Of a DNA stretch of 23,753 bases, positions 16,631 to 23,753 are shown one piece after another. The translations under genes and the position numbers were made by a program. Each line of letters opens with the position of its first letter. Positions within the stretch are counted from its first letter, which is position 1. The stretch lies in contig JAMJQV010000306.1 in NCBI GenBank assembly GCA_023554435.1, positions 1 through 23,753 of the forward strand, written 5' to 3'. This DNA is from Gemmatimonadota bacterium. Lineage in GTDB: Bacteria > Gemmatimonadota > Gemmatimonadetes > Palauibacterales > Palauibacteraceae. Under the pieces are notes generated by a model. It ran no database searches. It saw only the letters and a list, made by a program, of their open reading frames with translations, and was not told the DNA's origin.

Positions 16631-18577
16631 ATGCCCGGGTTGGCTGTTGCAGCGGCCGCCGCGCTTGCGGTCGCCGTTGCGGTCTGGTGGTACGGTCGGC
16701 GCGAGGAAAAGGTGCCGGGACGCGGTCCTGCCGCCGTCCTGCGGGGCGCCGCCGTGTTCCTGTTCCTGTCGGCGCCGTGGCTGCCTCCGCTCCGTGGCGC
16801 GAGCGATCCGATCCCTCCCGTGGCCGTTCTCGTCGACCACTCCCTGAGCATGCGCTATCCGGTCGACTCGGCCGCCGCCACCACTCGCATGCGAGCAGCC
16901 ATCGAGGTCGCCGGGGGCCTCGAGCGGCAAGGGCGTTCCCCATCGATGTGGTCGTTCGCGGGGTCGGCGACTCCGATCGCGGCGGACGAGCTGGGGGAGC
17001 TCGAAGCGAGCGGCCTCGAGACCACAGTGGCGGGTGCCATAGAACGGGCGAGAGCTTCAGGGGCGGATTCCGTCGTGATCGTGACCGATGGAGAGCTGGC
17101 GGATCGCGAGGCCGCGCGTCGGCTGGCTCAGAGATTGGGGGTCGCCCTGCACGAGGTCCGGGTCGCGCGGGAAACCGAGCGCATCGGGATCCGGTCCGTG
17201 GCTTCTCCCCGCGTTCTCGCAGCGGGCGACACACTCGAGGTACGCGCTGAGATCGTCGCGGCCGCCGGTCGGCGAGACTCGGTCCGGGTGACCCTCGACT
17301 TCGGCCCGGGCGAGTTGGACCAGGCAATCGTCGAGGTGCCGGCGGACGGACGGTCGGTCGAAGCCGTGTTTCGAGTCCCTGCTGCAGCCGATTCGGACTC
17401 CACGGAATGGCGACCGTTCGATGTGACTGTCGAAGGTTCGGCACTGCCGTGGGACTCCAGCGGCCGGGCCCGCTCGTGGGTGGGGATCTCTCCCGAACCC
17501 ACCGGCGCGGTGATGATCTCCGTCGATCCTGACTGGGAGACGCGGTACCTGCTGCCGATTCTCGACCGTTCCGTCCCCGGTGGAGCCCGTGGATACCTGC
17601 GGGTCGCCGACGGAACCTGGGTCCGATCGGGTCCCGATCCACAAGGCGGCGTTCCGGAAGCGTCGGTGCGACGAGCCGCTCAGTCCGCCACCCTTCTGGT
17701 GGTCCAGGGCGATCCGGGCGACCTGCCGGAGTGGCTCGAGTTGGCCGCCCGGCAGCGTCCCGGCGTGATGCACCTGGTGCGAGGCACGGGTCCCGTGGCG
17801 GGTACCGGTGTCTCGGTGAGGGAAGTCCTTGCGGGTGAGTGGTACGTGCAGACACCACCACCGCCGGGCCCGGCGTCGGCGCACATGATGGGAGTGGACG
17901 CGCAGGATCTTCCTCCCCTTTCGCGCCTGTTTGGCTCAGCGGGCGGGGTCGGCGGACCGGTACTGTCCGGTCAGCTCGATCGGCGCGGACCCTCTCGGCC
18001 GGTCGCGTTGCTGGGTCCCGAGGGAGACCGCCGTTGGGCCGTGGTCCAGGCCGAGGGCGCCTGGCGCTGGGCGGCGCGGGGCGACGAGGGTCTTGCCCTG
18101 TATCGAGGACTCTACGCCGGTATGGTACGGTGGCTCGTGGAGCGAACGGCCCCGCAGCCGATTCAATTGTCGGATCCGTACATGCGGGCCGGTGACTCGT
18201 TGCAGTGGCGCGTGGCGCCCGAGGTCCGCGATCTTGCCGTGCAGCTCGAGGACGCTTCCGGTGATGTCGTGTGGTCGAGCAGTCCTTCGGACTCGGCGAC
18301 CCGGATCATGGGCCCGCCGCTCGGGCGGGGGGATGCCCGGTTCATCGCCACGGGCACGACACGGGGCAATCCGTTTCGGATCGCGCGACCGTTCCACGTG
18401 AACGCCCGCCTCGAGGAGATGCCGAATCCTGTCGGGCCCGCCCTAGACGTTGGCCACGACGCTGCAGCCAGCGGGAGGACCGCCCCGGGCTCGGATCCGC
18501 CCGTGTGGCCTTTCGTGGCTGCGATCGTTCTGCTGTGCGTGGAGTGGCTCTGGCGACGCAAGATAGGACTGAGATGA
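16631..18577 (+). CDS. Membrane-anchored vWA-domain protein of unknown function
   Basis: Not assigned to a named gene. The 648-residue product has two N-terminal membrane segments (about 4-20 and 36-53), a vWA domain at about 62-185, a long region of probable beta-rich extracytoplasmic domains, and a C-terminal membrane helix (about 625-641) ending in WLWRRKIGLR. The metal site is intact: DHSLS at 69-73 gives the DxSxS motif, Thr131/132 is the likely second-loop ligand, and VTDGE places Asp153. The layout recalls Bat-type vWA proteins and membrane vWA/amidotransferase-like proteins, but no glutaminase motif is visible. The frame is open to 16532 inside the peptidase gene. ATG 16631 starts directly at the first membrane segment, with only a weak ribosome site. 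Confidence 0.88.
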   Translation: MPGLAVAAAAALAVAVAVWWYGRREEKVPGRGPAAVLRGAAVFLFLSAPWLPPLRGASDPIPPVAVLVDHSLSMRYPVDSAAATTRMRAAIEVAGGLERQGRSPSMWSFAGSATPIAADELGELEASGLETTVAGAIERARASGADSVVIVTDGELADREAARRLAQRLGVALHEVRVARETERIGIRSVASPRVLAAGDTLEVRAEIVAAAGRRDSVRVTLDFGPGELDQAIVEVPADGRSVEAVFRVPAAADSDSTEWRPFDVTVEGSALPWDSSGRARSWVGISPEPTGAVMISVDPDWETRYLLPILDRSVPGGARGYLRVADGTWVRSGPDPQGGVPEASVRRAAQSATLLVVQGDPGDLPEWLELAARQRPGVMHLVRGTGPVAGTGVSVREVLAGEWYVQTPPPPGPASAHMMGVDAQDLPPLSRLFGSAGGVGGPVLSGQLDRRGPSRPVALLGPEGDRRWAVVQAEGAWRWAARGDEGLALYRGLYAGMVRWLVERTAPQPIQLSDPYMRAGDSLQWRVAPEVRDLAVQLEDASGDVVWSSSPSDSATRIMGPPLGRGDARFIATGTTRGNPFRIARPFHVNARLEEMPNPVGPALDVGHDAAASGRTAPGSDPPVWPFVAAIVLLCVEWLWRRKIGLR

Positions 18578-18609
18578 TGATGACAGGGGGTGGAGTGAGT
18601 GGAGAGGGA

Positions 18610-19548
18610 ATGAGCCTGCGCGGCAAGCCAGGAGGTAGATCGCTGTGGCAGAAGATCGTCGATCTGTCGCTGACCGATGTGTCCGTACTGGTGAAGGGAA
18701 TTGACGACGAGTCGATCGAAGAGCTGGAGCGGGTCCTCCTGGAGGCGGACTTCGGAGTCGACGCCTCTTTGGACCTCGTTCAGGAACTGGAATCGGCGGC
18801 GCGCAGGGGAAAGGTGAAGACGGAGAAGGAACTTCGCGATCTCCTCTCGGACCGTATCCGTGAGATTCTCACGTCTCCCGCCGCGGGCGACGATACAGCG
18901 GGGGACTTCCCCGAGTTCCGGGTCCCGGACGGATCGCGGCCTTTCGTGGTTCTCGTCCTCGGCGTCAACGGTACCGGCAAGACGACGACGGCCGCGAAGC
19001 TGGCCCGGCGAGCCCTGGACGCTGGCCTCCACGTGACGTTGGCCGCTACCGACACCTTCCGAAGTGGAGCCCAGGAACAGCTCCGCATCTGGGCGGATCG
19101 TCTCGGGGCTGAATTCGTCGGGGGCCAGCCAGGAGGCGATCCGGCGGCCGTCGCGTTCGACGCTGCCCAGGCGGCGGAAGCTCGCGGGTCGGACGTTCTG
19201 ATCATCGATACGGCCGGTCGACTGCATACCCAGACGAACCTCATGGAGGAGCTGCGGAAGATCGACCGGGTCGTAGGCCGCCAGGTGGAGGGGGCACCGC
19301 ACGAGCGGCTGCTGGTAGTCGATTCCACGGCGGGACAGAACGTTCTGAACCAGGTCCAGGAGTTCGGGCAGGGGCTGCCGCTGAGCGGCATCGTGCTGAC
19401 GAAGTACGACGGTACGGCCAGGGGCGGCACCGCCGTCGCAGTCAGTCGTCAGTTCGGGGTCCCCGTTCGGTGGCTCGGTACGGGCGAAAGCGAGAAGGAC
19501 CTGGACGCTTTCGACGCGAATACGTACCTGGAAAAGCTCCTCGGGTGA
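18610..19548 (+). CDS. ftsY: FtsY, signal recognition particle receptor GTPase
   Basis: SRP receptor that docks ribosome-SRP complexes at the membrane for insertion of membrane proteins. The 312-residue form has an N-domain with LEEADFGV-like helix (residues 42-50), then GVNGTGKTTT (G1, 118-127), DTFRSGAQEQL at 148-158, DTAGRLH at 200-206, TKYDGTARGG at 264-273 and GTGESEKDLDAF near the end. It lacks the long acidic A-domain of the E. coli protein. Ffh is excluded because there is no M domain. The start is uncertain: ATG 18610 follows GGAGAGGG at 18601-18608, but ATGs at 18574, 18577 and 18580 and GTG 18595 are in frame, the first overlapping the vWA stop. Confidence 0.95.
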   Translation: MSLRGKPGGRSLWQKIVDLSLTDVSVLVKGIDDESIEELERVLLEADFGVDASLDLVQELESAARRGKVKTEKELRDLLSDRIREILTSPAAGDDTAGDFPEFRVPDGSRPFVVLVLGVNGTGKTTTAAKLARRALDAGLHVTLAATDTFRSGAQEQLRIWADRLGAEFVGGQPGGDPAAVAFDAAQAAEARGSDVLIIDTAGRLHTQTNLMEELRKIDRVVGRQVEGAPHERLLVVDSTAGQNVLNQVQEFGQGLPLSGIVLTKYDGTARGGTAVAVSRQFGVPVRWLGTGESEKDLDAFDANTYLEKLLG

Positions 19549-19549
19549 C

Positions 19550-21628
19550 ATGACGCGGCGCTCCAGCGACCTGCAGAGGTCAGTCCAGTACCTGAAGGGC
19601 GTGGGGCCGCGCAGGGCGGAGAAGCTGGCCCGGATCGGCGTCCGCACTGCTCGTGACCTGTTGTATCACATCCCGCACCGCTACGAGGACGCCACCACGG
19701 TGGCCCGGATCTCGGCCCTCAGACCGGGCGACGATGCCACGATCATCGGCCGAGTGGTCTCGAAGGGGGTGATCCCCACCCGGAGTCGCCTCCGCATCTT
19801 CCACGCCGTCCTCAAGGACGACTCGGGACTCATCGAATGCGCATGGCCCGGGCAACCGTGGCTGGACAACTCGATACGCAAGGGCGACCTGCTGCTCGCG
19901 TCCGGGACCGTGGGCTTCTACCACGGCCGTCAGATGCGTCCCCGCGAGCATACCCTCCTCGCTTCGGCCGGCGACGAGGAGACCGAAAGCGGCAGGGTGT
20001 TTCCCGTCTACCGCGCCACCGAGGGACTCAACCACAGGCAGATACGCGGAATCGTGGAAGACAACCTGGATTCCTTGCTGCTGGAAGCCCGCGATGCGGA
20101 GCTCTTCGGGCCCGAGTGGCTGAAAGCAGCGGGTCTGATGCGACTTCCCGAGGCGCTCGAGAGACTCCACCGGCCCGAGACCCTGTCGCAGGTCGGGCCC
20201 GCGGTGAGACGTCTTGCCTACGAAGAGCTGTTCTTCTTGCAGCTCCTGCACGCCCGAGCCCGCTACCAGTACCGGAGTCGCGAGGCCGGATTGTCCCTGG
20301 ATGCGCCGCCGAGGCTGACCGAGGAGTTCCTCTCCGCGCTACCGTATCGGCTCACCGCGGCGCAGCAGAAGACGTGGCAGGAAATCAGGGCCGACATGGA
20401 GAGCCCGTCGCGCATGTATCGTTTGCTGCAGGGCGATGTGGGGTGCGGAAAGACCGTGGTGGCTGCCGCCGCGATGGTGCGCGCCGTGGACTGCGGAAAG
20501 CAGGCAGTAATCATGGCTCCCACCGAACTGCTCGCTGAGCAGCACCAGCGTACCCTGACGGCCCTGCTCGAGCCGATCGGACTTGCTCCAGCGCTCCTCA
20601 CGGGCTCGGTCAAGGGCAAGAAGAGGCAGGACGTGTTGGAGGACGCGCGCTCGGGACGCGCGTCCGTCATCGTAGGTACCCACGCCCTGATTCAGGATGG
20701 AGTGGGTTTTGGTAGTCCCGGCCTGGTAGTGATCGACGAGCAGCACCGCTTCGGGGTCGAGCAGCGACGGGCCCTCCGCGACGCGGGTGGAGCCGCGGAC
20801 ACGCTCGTAATGTCGGCGACCCCGATTCCGCGGTCGCTGGCCCTCGCCGTGTATGGTGACCTCGACCTCAGCGTGATCGACGAAATGCCACCCGGCCGGC
20901 GGTCGGTGATCACCGGCGTGCGAGGCCCCGGCGACCGTGCGGCGGCGTTCGAATTCCTCCGCGGGCAGCTGGCCCAGGGGCGGCAGGGATACGTGGTGTA
21001 TCCCCTGATCGATGAGTCGGATGCCGTGGAGGCCGCCGCGGCTACGCGCGCCGTGGAGGAACTCTCGGCCCTGTTTCCCGAATTCCGTCTCGATCTGCTG
21101 CACGGTCGAATGAGCGGCACGGACAAGGACGCTATCATGCGGCGGTTCCTCGCCGGGGAGACCGATGTGCTGGTGGCCACGACGGTCATCGAGGTGGGAA
21201 TCGACGTGCCGAATGCCACGGTCATGCTCATCGAGCACGCCGAGAGATTCGGTCTTGCCCAGTTGCACCAGCTGCGGGGCAGGGTAGGTCGAGGCGGCGA
21301 GCAGAGCTACTGCGTGGCGTTCTATTCGGGGGACGGTCCGCCCGAGCGCCTCAGGGCATTCGCCGGCACGAATGACGGATTCGAAATCGCGCGTGAGGAT
21401 CTGCGACTCCGCGGCCAGGGCAACCTGTTCGGCGCGGAGCAGCACGGCCTTCCCGCTCTTCGCTTCGCCGACCTCGATCGCGACTATGCCCTTCTGGAGC
21501 ACGCCAGGGAGAAGGCCCGGACAATGGTGGAGGCCGACCCTGACCTGGCTTCTCCGCGCCACCGCCCATTCGCCCGGGTGCTCCAGGAACGGTATGCGGA
21601 CCACGCGGCTCTGTACGCGGTTGGTTGA
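19550..21628 (+). CDS. recG: RecG, branched-DNA helicase
   Basis: ATP-dependent helicase that regresses stalled replication forks and branch-migrates Holliday junctions. The 692-residue protein has an N-terminal wedge/OB domain (GVGPRRAEKL near 17-26, HIPHRYED near 41-48), then the helicase core with Walker A GDVGCGKT at 295-302, DEQHRFG at 396-402, MSATPIPR at 421-428 and the RecG segment AVYGDLDLSVIDEMPPGR. Motif VI is QLRGRVGRGG, and the C-terminal part (DGFEIAREDLRLRGQGNLFG) is diagnostic of RecG. Cys299 stands where most family members have Ser in Walker A. It starts one base after the ftsY stop, so it probably shares its transcript. Confidence 0.97.
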   Translation: MTRRSSDLQRSVQYLKGVGPRRAEKLARIGVRTARDLLYHIPHRYEDATTVARISALRPGDDATIIGRVVSKGVIPTRSRLRIFHAVLKDDSGLIECAWPGQPWLDNSIRKGDLLLASGTVGFYHGRQMRPREHTLLASAGDEETESGRVFPVYRATEGLNHRQIRGIVEDNLDSLLLEARDAELFGPEWLKAAGLMRLPEALERLHRPETLSQVGPAVRRLAYEELFFLQLLHARARYQYRSREAGLSLDAPPRLTEEFLSALPYRLTAAQQKTWQEIRADMESPSRMYRLLQGDVGCGKTVVAAAAMVRAVDCGKQAVIMAPTELLAEQHQRTLTALLEPIGLAPALLTGSVKGKKRQDVLEDARSGRASVIVGTHALIQDGVGFGSPGLVVIDEQHRFGVEQRRALRDAGGAADTLVMSATPIPRSLALAVYGDLDLSVIDEMPPGRRSVITGVRGPGDRAAAFEFLRGQLAQGRQGYVVYPLIDESDAVEAAAATRAVEELSALFPEFRLDLLHGRMSGTDKDAIMRRFLAGETDVLVATTVIEVGIDVPNATVMLIEHAERFGLAQLHQLRGRVGRGGEQSYCVAFYSGDGPPERLRAFAGTNDGFEIAREDLRLRGQGNLFGAEQHGLPALRFADLDRDYALLEHAREKARTMVEADPDLASPRHRPFARVLQERYADHAALYAVG
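20641..20665. repeat. Perfect 9-bp inverted repeat inside recG
   Basis: Bases 20641-20649 and 20657-20665 are exact reverse complements with a 7-base loop. The right arm is itself part of the palindrome GACGCGCGTC (20655-20664). It lies within the recG helicase domain and is not followed by a T-run, so it is not a terminator. It may be a coincidence of GC-rich codons. Confidence 0.55.
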
Positions 21629-21630
21629 CG

Positions 21631-21659
21631 TTGACGCGCTTCTGACGCCGGTCTAGTGT
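21631..21659 (+). promoter_or_regulatory. Putative sigma70-type promoter for asnS
   Basis: TTGACG at 21631-21636 matches the -35 consensus at five of six positions. TAGTGT at 21654-21659 is a fair -10 element (T, A and final T match), and the spacer is exactly 17 bases. It lies in the 70-base gap between recG and asnS and would start RNA at about 21666, giving a leader of about 33 bases. A second TTGACG copy at 21625-21630 overlaps the recG stop, but its spacing would be 23 bases. Confidence 0.5.
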
Positions 21660-21698
21660 ACCCGCCTCGAGCCCACCCCAACCACGGAATGCCCTGAC

Positions 21699-23000
21699 AT
21701 GGAAACTGTGTTCACCAGCGTTCGCGATCTTTCCTCGAAGGCGGGGCAGGAAGCCACGCTCATCGGCTGGGTGGCGAAGTTCAGGTCCAGCGGGAAGATC
21801 GCCTTTCTGGGGTTGCGCGACGGAACGGGCACCGTGCAGGTCGTGATCGCGCGAAACGAGGTGGACGATGCGTCGTGGGACGCCGTGGCGGACCTGTCCA
21901 TGGAAAGCAGCGTCCGGGTCAGCGGAACCGTGCGCCAGGACGACCGGGCGCCGGGAGGTTATGAGATCACCGCCAACCAGATCGAGGTGATCGGTCGGGC
22001 GGACGAATACCCGATCCAGCCGAAAGAACACGGAGTCGACTTCCTCCTGAACAACCGGCACCTGTGGCTGCGGCACGGACGCCAGGTGGCGATCATGCGC
22101 GTGCGGGATGAGATCGTGAAGGCGATTCGCGACTTCTTCTACGAGCGCGACTTCGTTCTGGTGGACTCTCCGATTCTGACCGGGTCGATCGGGGAGTCAG
22201 CCGGTACCCTGTTCAGCACCGAGTACTTCGACCTGGGGACGGCCTACCTGGCGCAGACCGGGCAGTTGTATGTCGAGGCGGCGGCCGCCGCCCTGGGGAA
22301 GGTCTACTGCTTCGGCCCTACGTTCCGGGCGGAGAAATCAAAAACGCGCCGACATCTCACGGAGTTCTGGATGGTCGAGCCCGAGGTCGCGTGGCTCGAT
22401 TCCGAGGGCAACATGCGGCTGCAGGAGGAGTTCGTATCCTACATCGTGGAACGGGTCCTCGAGAGGCGCGGGCTCGAGCTGGAGCAGCTTGACCGGGACA
22501 TCGGACGCCTCGAGGCCATTTCACCGCCGTTCGATCGATTGAGCTACACGGATGCGATCGCATTCCTCCACGGGACCGGGGTGGAGATCGAGTGGGGAGA
22601 GGACCTCGGCGCGGAGCACGAGACCGTTCTGACCGAAGGGCGGGACAAGCCCCTGTTCGTGTTCGACTATCCGCGGGAGGCCAAGGCCTTCTACATGAAG
22701 GAGAATCCCGAGGACCCGCGAACCGTGAAGTGCAACGACCTCCTGGCTCCCGAGGGCTACGGAGAGATCATTGGCGGCAGCCAGAGAGAGGACGACTACG
22801 ACCGACTTCTGGGGCGAATCCGCGAGGAGGGCCTGCCGGAGGAAGCGTACGACTGGTACCTGGATCTCAGGCGGCACGGCACGTTTCCACACAGCGGGTT
22901 CGGTCTGGGATTGGAGCGGACCGTCGGGTGGATCTGCGGGGTCCCCCACCTGCGGGAGACGATCGCCTTTCCCCGAATGATGACGCGCCTTACCCCTTAG
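21699..23000 (+). CDS. asnS: Asparaginyl-tRNA synthetase
   Basis: Class IIb aminoacyl-tRNA synthetase that charges tRNA-Asn with asparagine in the cytoplasm. The 433-residue protein has an N-terminal OB-fold anticodon-binding domain (IGWVAKFRSSGKIAFLGLRD, about 22-41). The catalytic core follows, with the QTGQLYVEAAA segment at 187-197, motif 2 FRAEKSKTRRHLTEFW (209-224) and motif 3 GLGLERTVGW (402-411). The FRAEKSKT...EFWMVEPE block is typical of the short AsnRS branch and differs from AspRS. Its ATG is preceded only by a weak GGAA-like ribosome site. Its own promoter match in the upstream gap suggests it is transcribed at least partly apart from the division genes. Confidence 0.93.
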   Translation: METVFTSVRDLSSKAGQEATLIGWVAKFRSSGKIAFLGLRDGTGTVQVVIARNEVDDASWDAVADLSMESSVRVSGTVRQDDRAPGGYEITANQIEVIGRADEYPIQPKEHGVDFLLNNRHLWLRHGRQVAIMRVRDEIVKAIRDFFYERDFVLVDSPILTGSIGESAGTLFSTEYFDLGTAYLAQTGQLYVEAAAAALGKVYCFGPTFRAEKSKTRRHLTEFWMVEPEVAWLDSEGNMRLQEEFVSYIVERVLERRGLELEQLDRDIGRLEAISPPFDRLSYTDAIAFLHGTGVEIEWGEDLGAEHETVLTEGRDKPLFVFDYPREAKAFYMKENPEDPRTVKCNDLLAPEGYGEIIGGSQREDDYDRLLGRIREEGLPEEAYDWYLDLRRHGTFPHSGFGLGLERTVGWICGVPHLRETIAFPRMMTRLTP

Positions 23001-23044
23001 GCGGCGGCGCGGGTGGCGGGTCGCCTGAAACGAACGCGCGCCCG

Positions 23045-23058
23045 TCCCCGTACGGGGA
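23045..23058. repeat. 14-bp palindrome in the asnS downstream gap
   Basis: TCCCCGTACGGGGA is a perfect 14-base palindrome located seven bases upstream of the AGGAGG ribosome site of the small membrane-protein gene. With no loop and no T-run, it is a poor terminator. It could be a protein-binding site or a small RNA structure near the ribosome site. A weak GGCG/CGCC hairpin lies at 23015-23025. Confidence 0.45.
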
Positions 23059-23074
23059 GGCGAGAGGAGGCAAT

Positions 23075-23356
23075 ATGGAACTCATAGCTGCATTGATGCT
23101 CGCGGCGGCCGGGGCCGGCATGGGCATCAGCTACGTGAAGGTGCGAGAGTTCGTGCGCACTCGGTTGCGCTTCGTGGACAAGGCTCAGAAGCCTGCAGCG
23201 CCCTGGATCGCAGGCGTCGCCGGTGCGGTGGTCGCTGCTCCCGTCGTGGCGTTGTTGCCGGTGCTGGGGCCGTTCACGGCCATCATCTACGGCGTGGTCG
23301 TCGGTGCGGGCGTGCGAAGTGGCCAGAAGCAGGTCAAACAGCTCACGGGCGGCTGA
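23075..23356 (+). CDS. Small membrane protein of unknown function
   Basis: I do not recognise this 93-residue protein. It has a hydrophobic N-terminal segment (about 3-21), a basic stretch rich in Arg and Lys (about 22-39, including VRTRLRFVDKAQK), and two further hydrophobic stretches (about 44-62 and 64-81) rich in Ala, Val and Gly. It ends in a short basic tail. The start is well supported by AGGAGG at 23065-23070, four bases before the ATG. The frame is open upstream to 22592 inside asnS, but that part is an out-of-frame shadow. The last 14 bases overlap the end of the convergent mazG. It may be cotranscribed with asnS. Confidence 0.75.
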   Translation: MELIAALMLAAAGAGMGISYVKVREFVRTRLRFVDKAQKPAAPWIAGVAGAVVAAPVVALLPVLGPFTAIIYGVVVGAGVRSGQKQVKQLTGG

Positions 23357-23753
23357 TCCCGGCCGCCTTTACCCGCTCCCACAGCACGTCCAACTCTTCG
23401 AGACTCGACTCACGTGGGTCGAGCCCGTCTTCTGCGGCGAGTTCGAGCAGGGCCCGGAATCGACCTGCGAACTTGGCCGCCGATCGTTCGAGAGCCGTGG
23501 TCGGGTGGACTCCAGCCAGGCGGGCGACGTTGACCGCTGCGAACAGGAGATCTCCCAATTCGTCCTCGACCCGCGGGTCCAGTGACCGATCGTCCGTGCC
23601 CGCGGCCTCCGACACTCGGAGCGATTCGCGTACCTCGCCGAGCTCCTCTTCCAGCTTCTCGACCGCTCCCCACACATCGGCCCAGTCGAAGTTGAGACCC
23701 GCGGCCCTGTCCTGCATGCGAAGGGATCGGCTGAGAGGTTCCAGGCCTGCCGG
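23343..23753 (-). CDS. mazG: MazG-type nucleoside triphosphate pyrophosphohydrolase, C-terminal part
   Basis: Partial gene; its 5' end runs off the right edge of the window with the frame still open. MazG hydrolyses nucleoside triphosphates to monophosphates and pyrophosphate, and is linked to housecleaning and the stringent response. The visible 136 residues correspond to the C-terminal MazG domain: PLSRSLRMQDRAAGLNFDW, then the metal-binding helices with EKLEEELGEVRE and VEDELGDLLFAAVNVAR, which supply the ExxE and ExxD acidic ligands. ATPATG-like internal start ATG 23717 exists, but similarity continues upstream of it, so it is not the true start. It is the only real minus-strand gene here and converges on the small membrane-protein gene. 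Confidence 0.88.
   Translation of the reverse strand, partial: PAGLEPLSRSLRMQDRAAGLNFDWADVWGAVEKLEEELGEVRESLRVSEAAGTDDRSLDPRVEDELGDLLFAAVNVARLAGVHPTTALERSAAKFAGRFRALLELAAEDGLDPRESSLEELDVLWERVKAAGISRP

Noticed and set aside
21699..23000. Aspartyl-tRNA synthetase as an alternative to AsnRS
   Set aside because: Length, the FRAEKSKT...EFWMVEPE block and the lack of the bacterial AspRS insertion domain fit AsnRS better.
23015..23058. Possible intrinsic terminator after asnS
   Set aside because: The hairpins are a 4-bp stem and a loopless palindrome, and neither is followed by a T-run.
22592..23074. Long open frame joining the end of asnS to the small membrane protein
   Set aside because: The first part is an out-of-frame reading of asnS, and ATG 23075 has an AGGAGG site.
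1..23753. CRISPR arrays, transposons, prophage genes, tRNA or rRNA genes
   Set aside because: No direct-repeat array, transposase, integrase or RNA-gene-like sequence was seen; nearly the whole window is accounted for by protein genes.

Overview
The window is a long plus-strand cell-wall and division (dcw) gene cluster from a high-GC bacterium, extended downstream by genes for envelope biology, membrane targeting, DNA repair and tRNA charging. It holds no RNA genes, mobile elements or CRISPR arrays that I can see. The organism looks like a diderm with meso-diaminopimelate peptidoglycan. MurE carries the DNPR specificity motif, FtsL and FtsQ are present, FtsZ ends in the canonical C-terminal peptide, and an MepM-like M23 endopeptidase is encoded. 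Base composition, gene order and the PASTA-bearing FtsI would fit Gemmatimonadota or a relative. That placement is an inference and was not tested by phylogeny.

Layout. Positions 1-146 are the 3' end of ftsL. Then follow ftsI, murE, murF, mraY, murD, ftsW, murG, murC, murB, ftsQ, ftsA and ftsZ (167-15231), nearly all with junctions between a 14-base overlap and a 3-base gap. No ddl gene lies between murB and ftsQ. Directly after ftsZ come an M23 peptidase (15250-16614), a membrane-anchored von Willebrand A (vWA) protein of unknown role (16631-18577), ftsY and recG (to 21628). A 70-base gap with a good sigma70-type promoter match precedes asnS (21699-23000). A small unidentified membrane protein follows (23075-23356), and the window ends with the 3' part of mazG on the minus strand, overlapping the small gene tail to tail.

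How the genes work together. MurB, MurC, MurD, MurE and MurF build UDP-MurNAc-pentapeptide. MraY and MurG convert it to lipid II. FtsW polymerises and FtsI crosslinks septal peptidoglycan. FtsL, FtsQ, FtsA and FtsZ organise the divisome. The M23 enzyme probably cuts crosslinks, and FtsY targets membrane proteins such as MraY and FtsW. The vWA protein is the least explained member and the best candidate for a new envelope or division component. Smaller oddities are Glu-for-Asp changes in the FtsA phosphate-2 loop, Met in the MurE DYAH motif, an altered SYGG loop in FtsW, and a perfect 13-bp GC hairpin inside murE.
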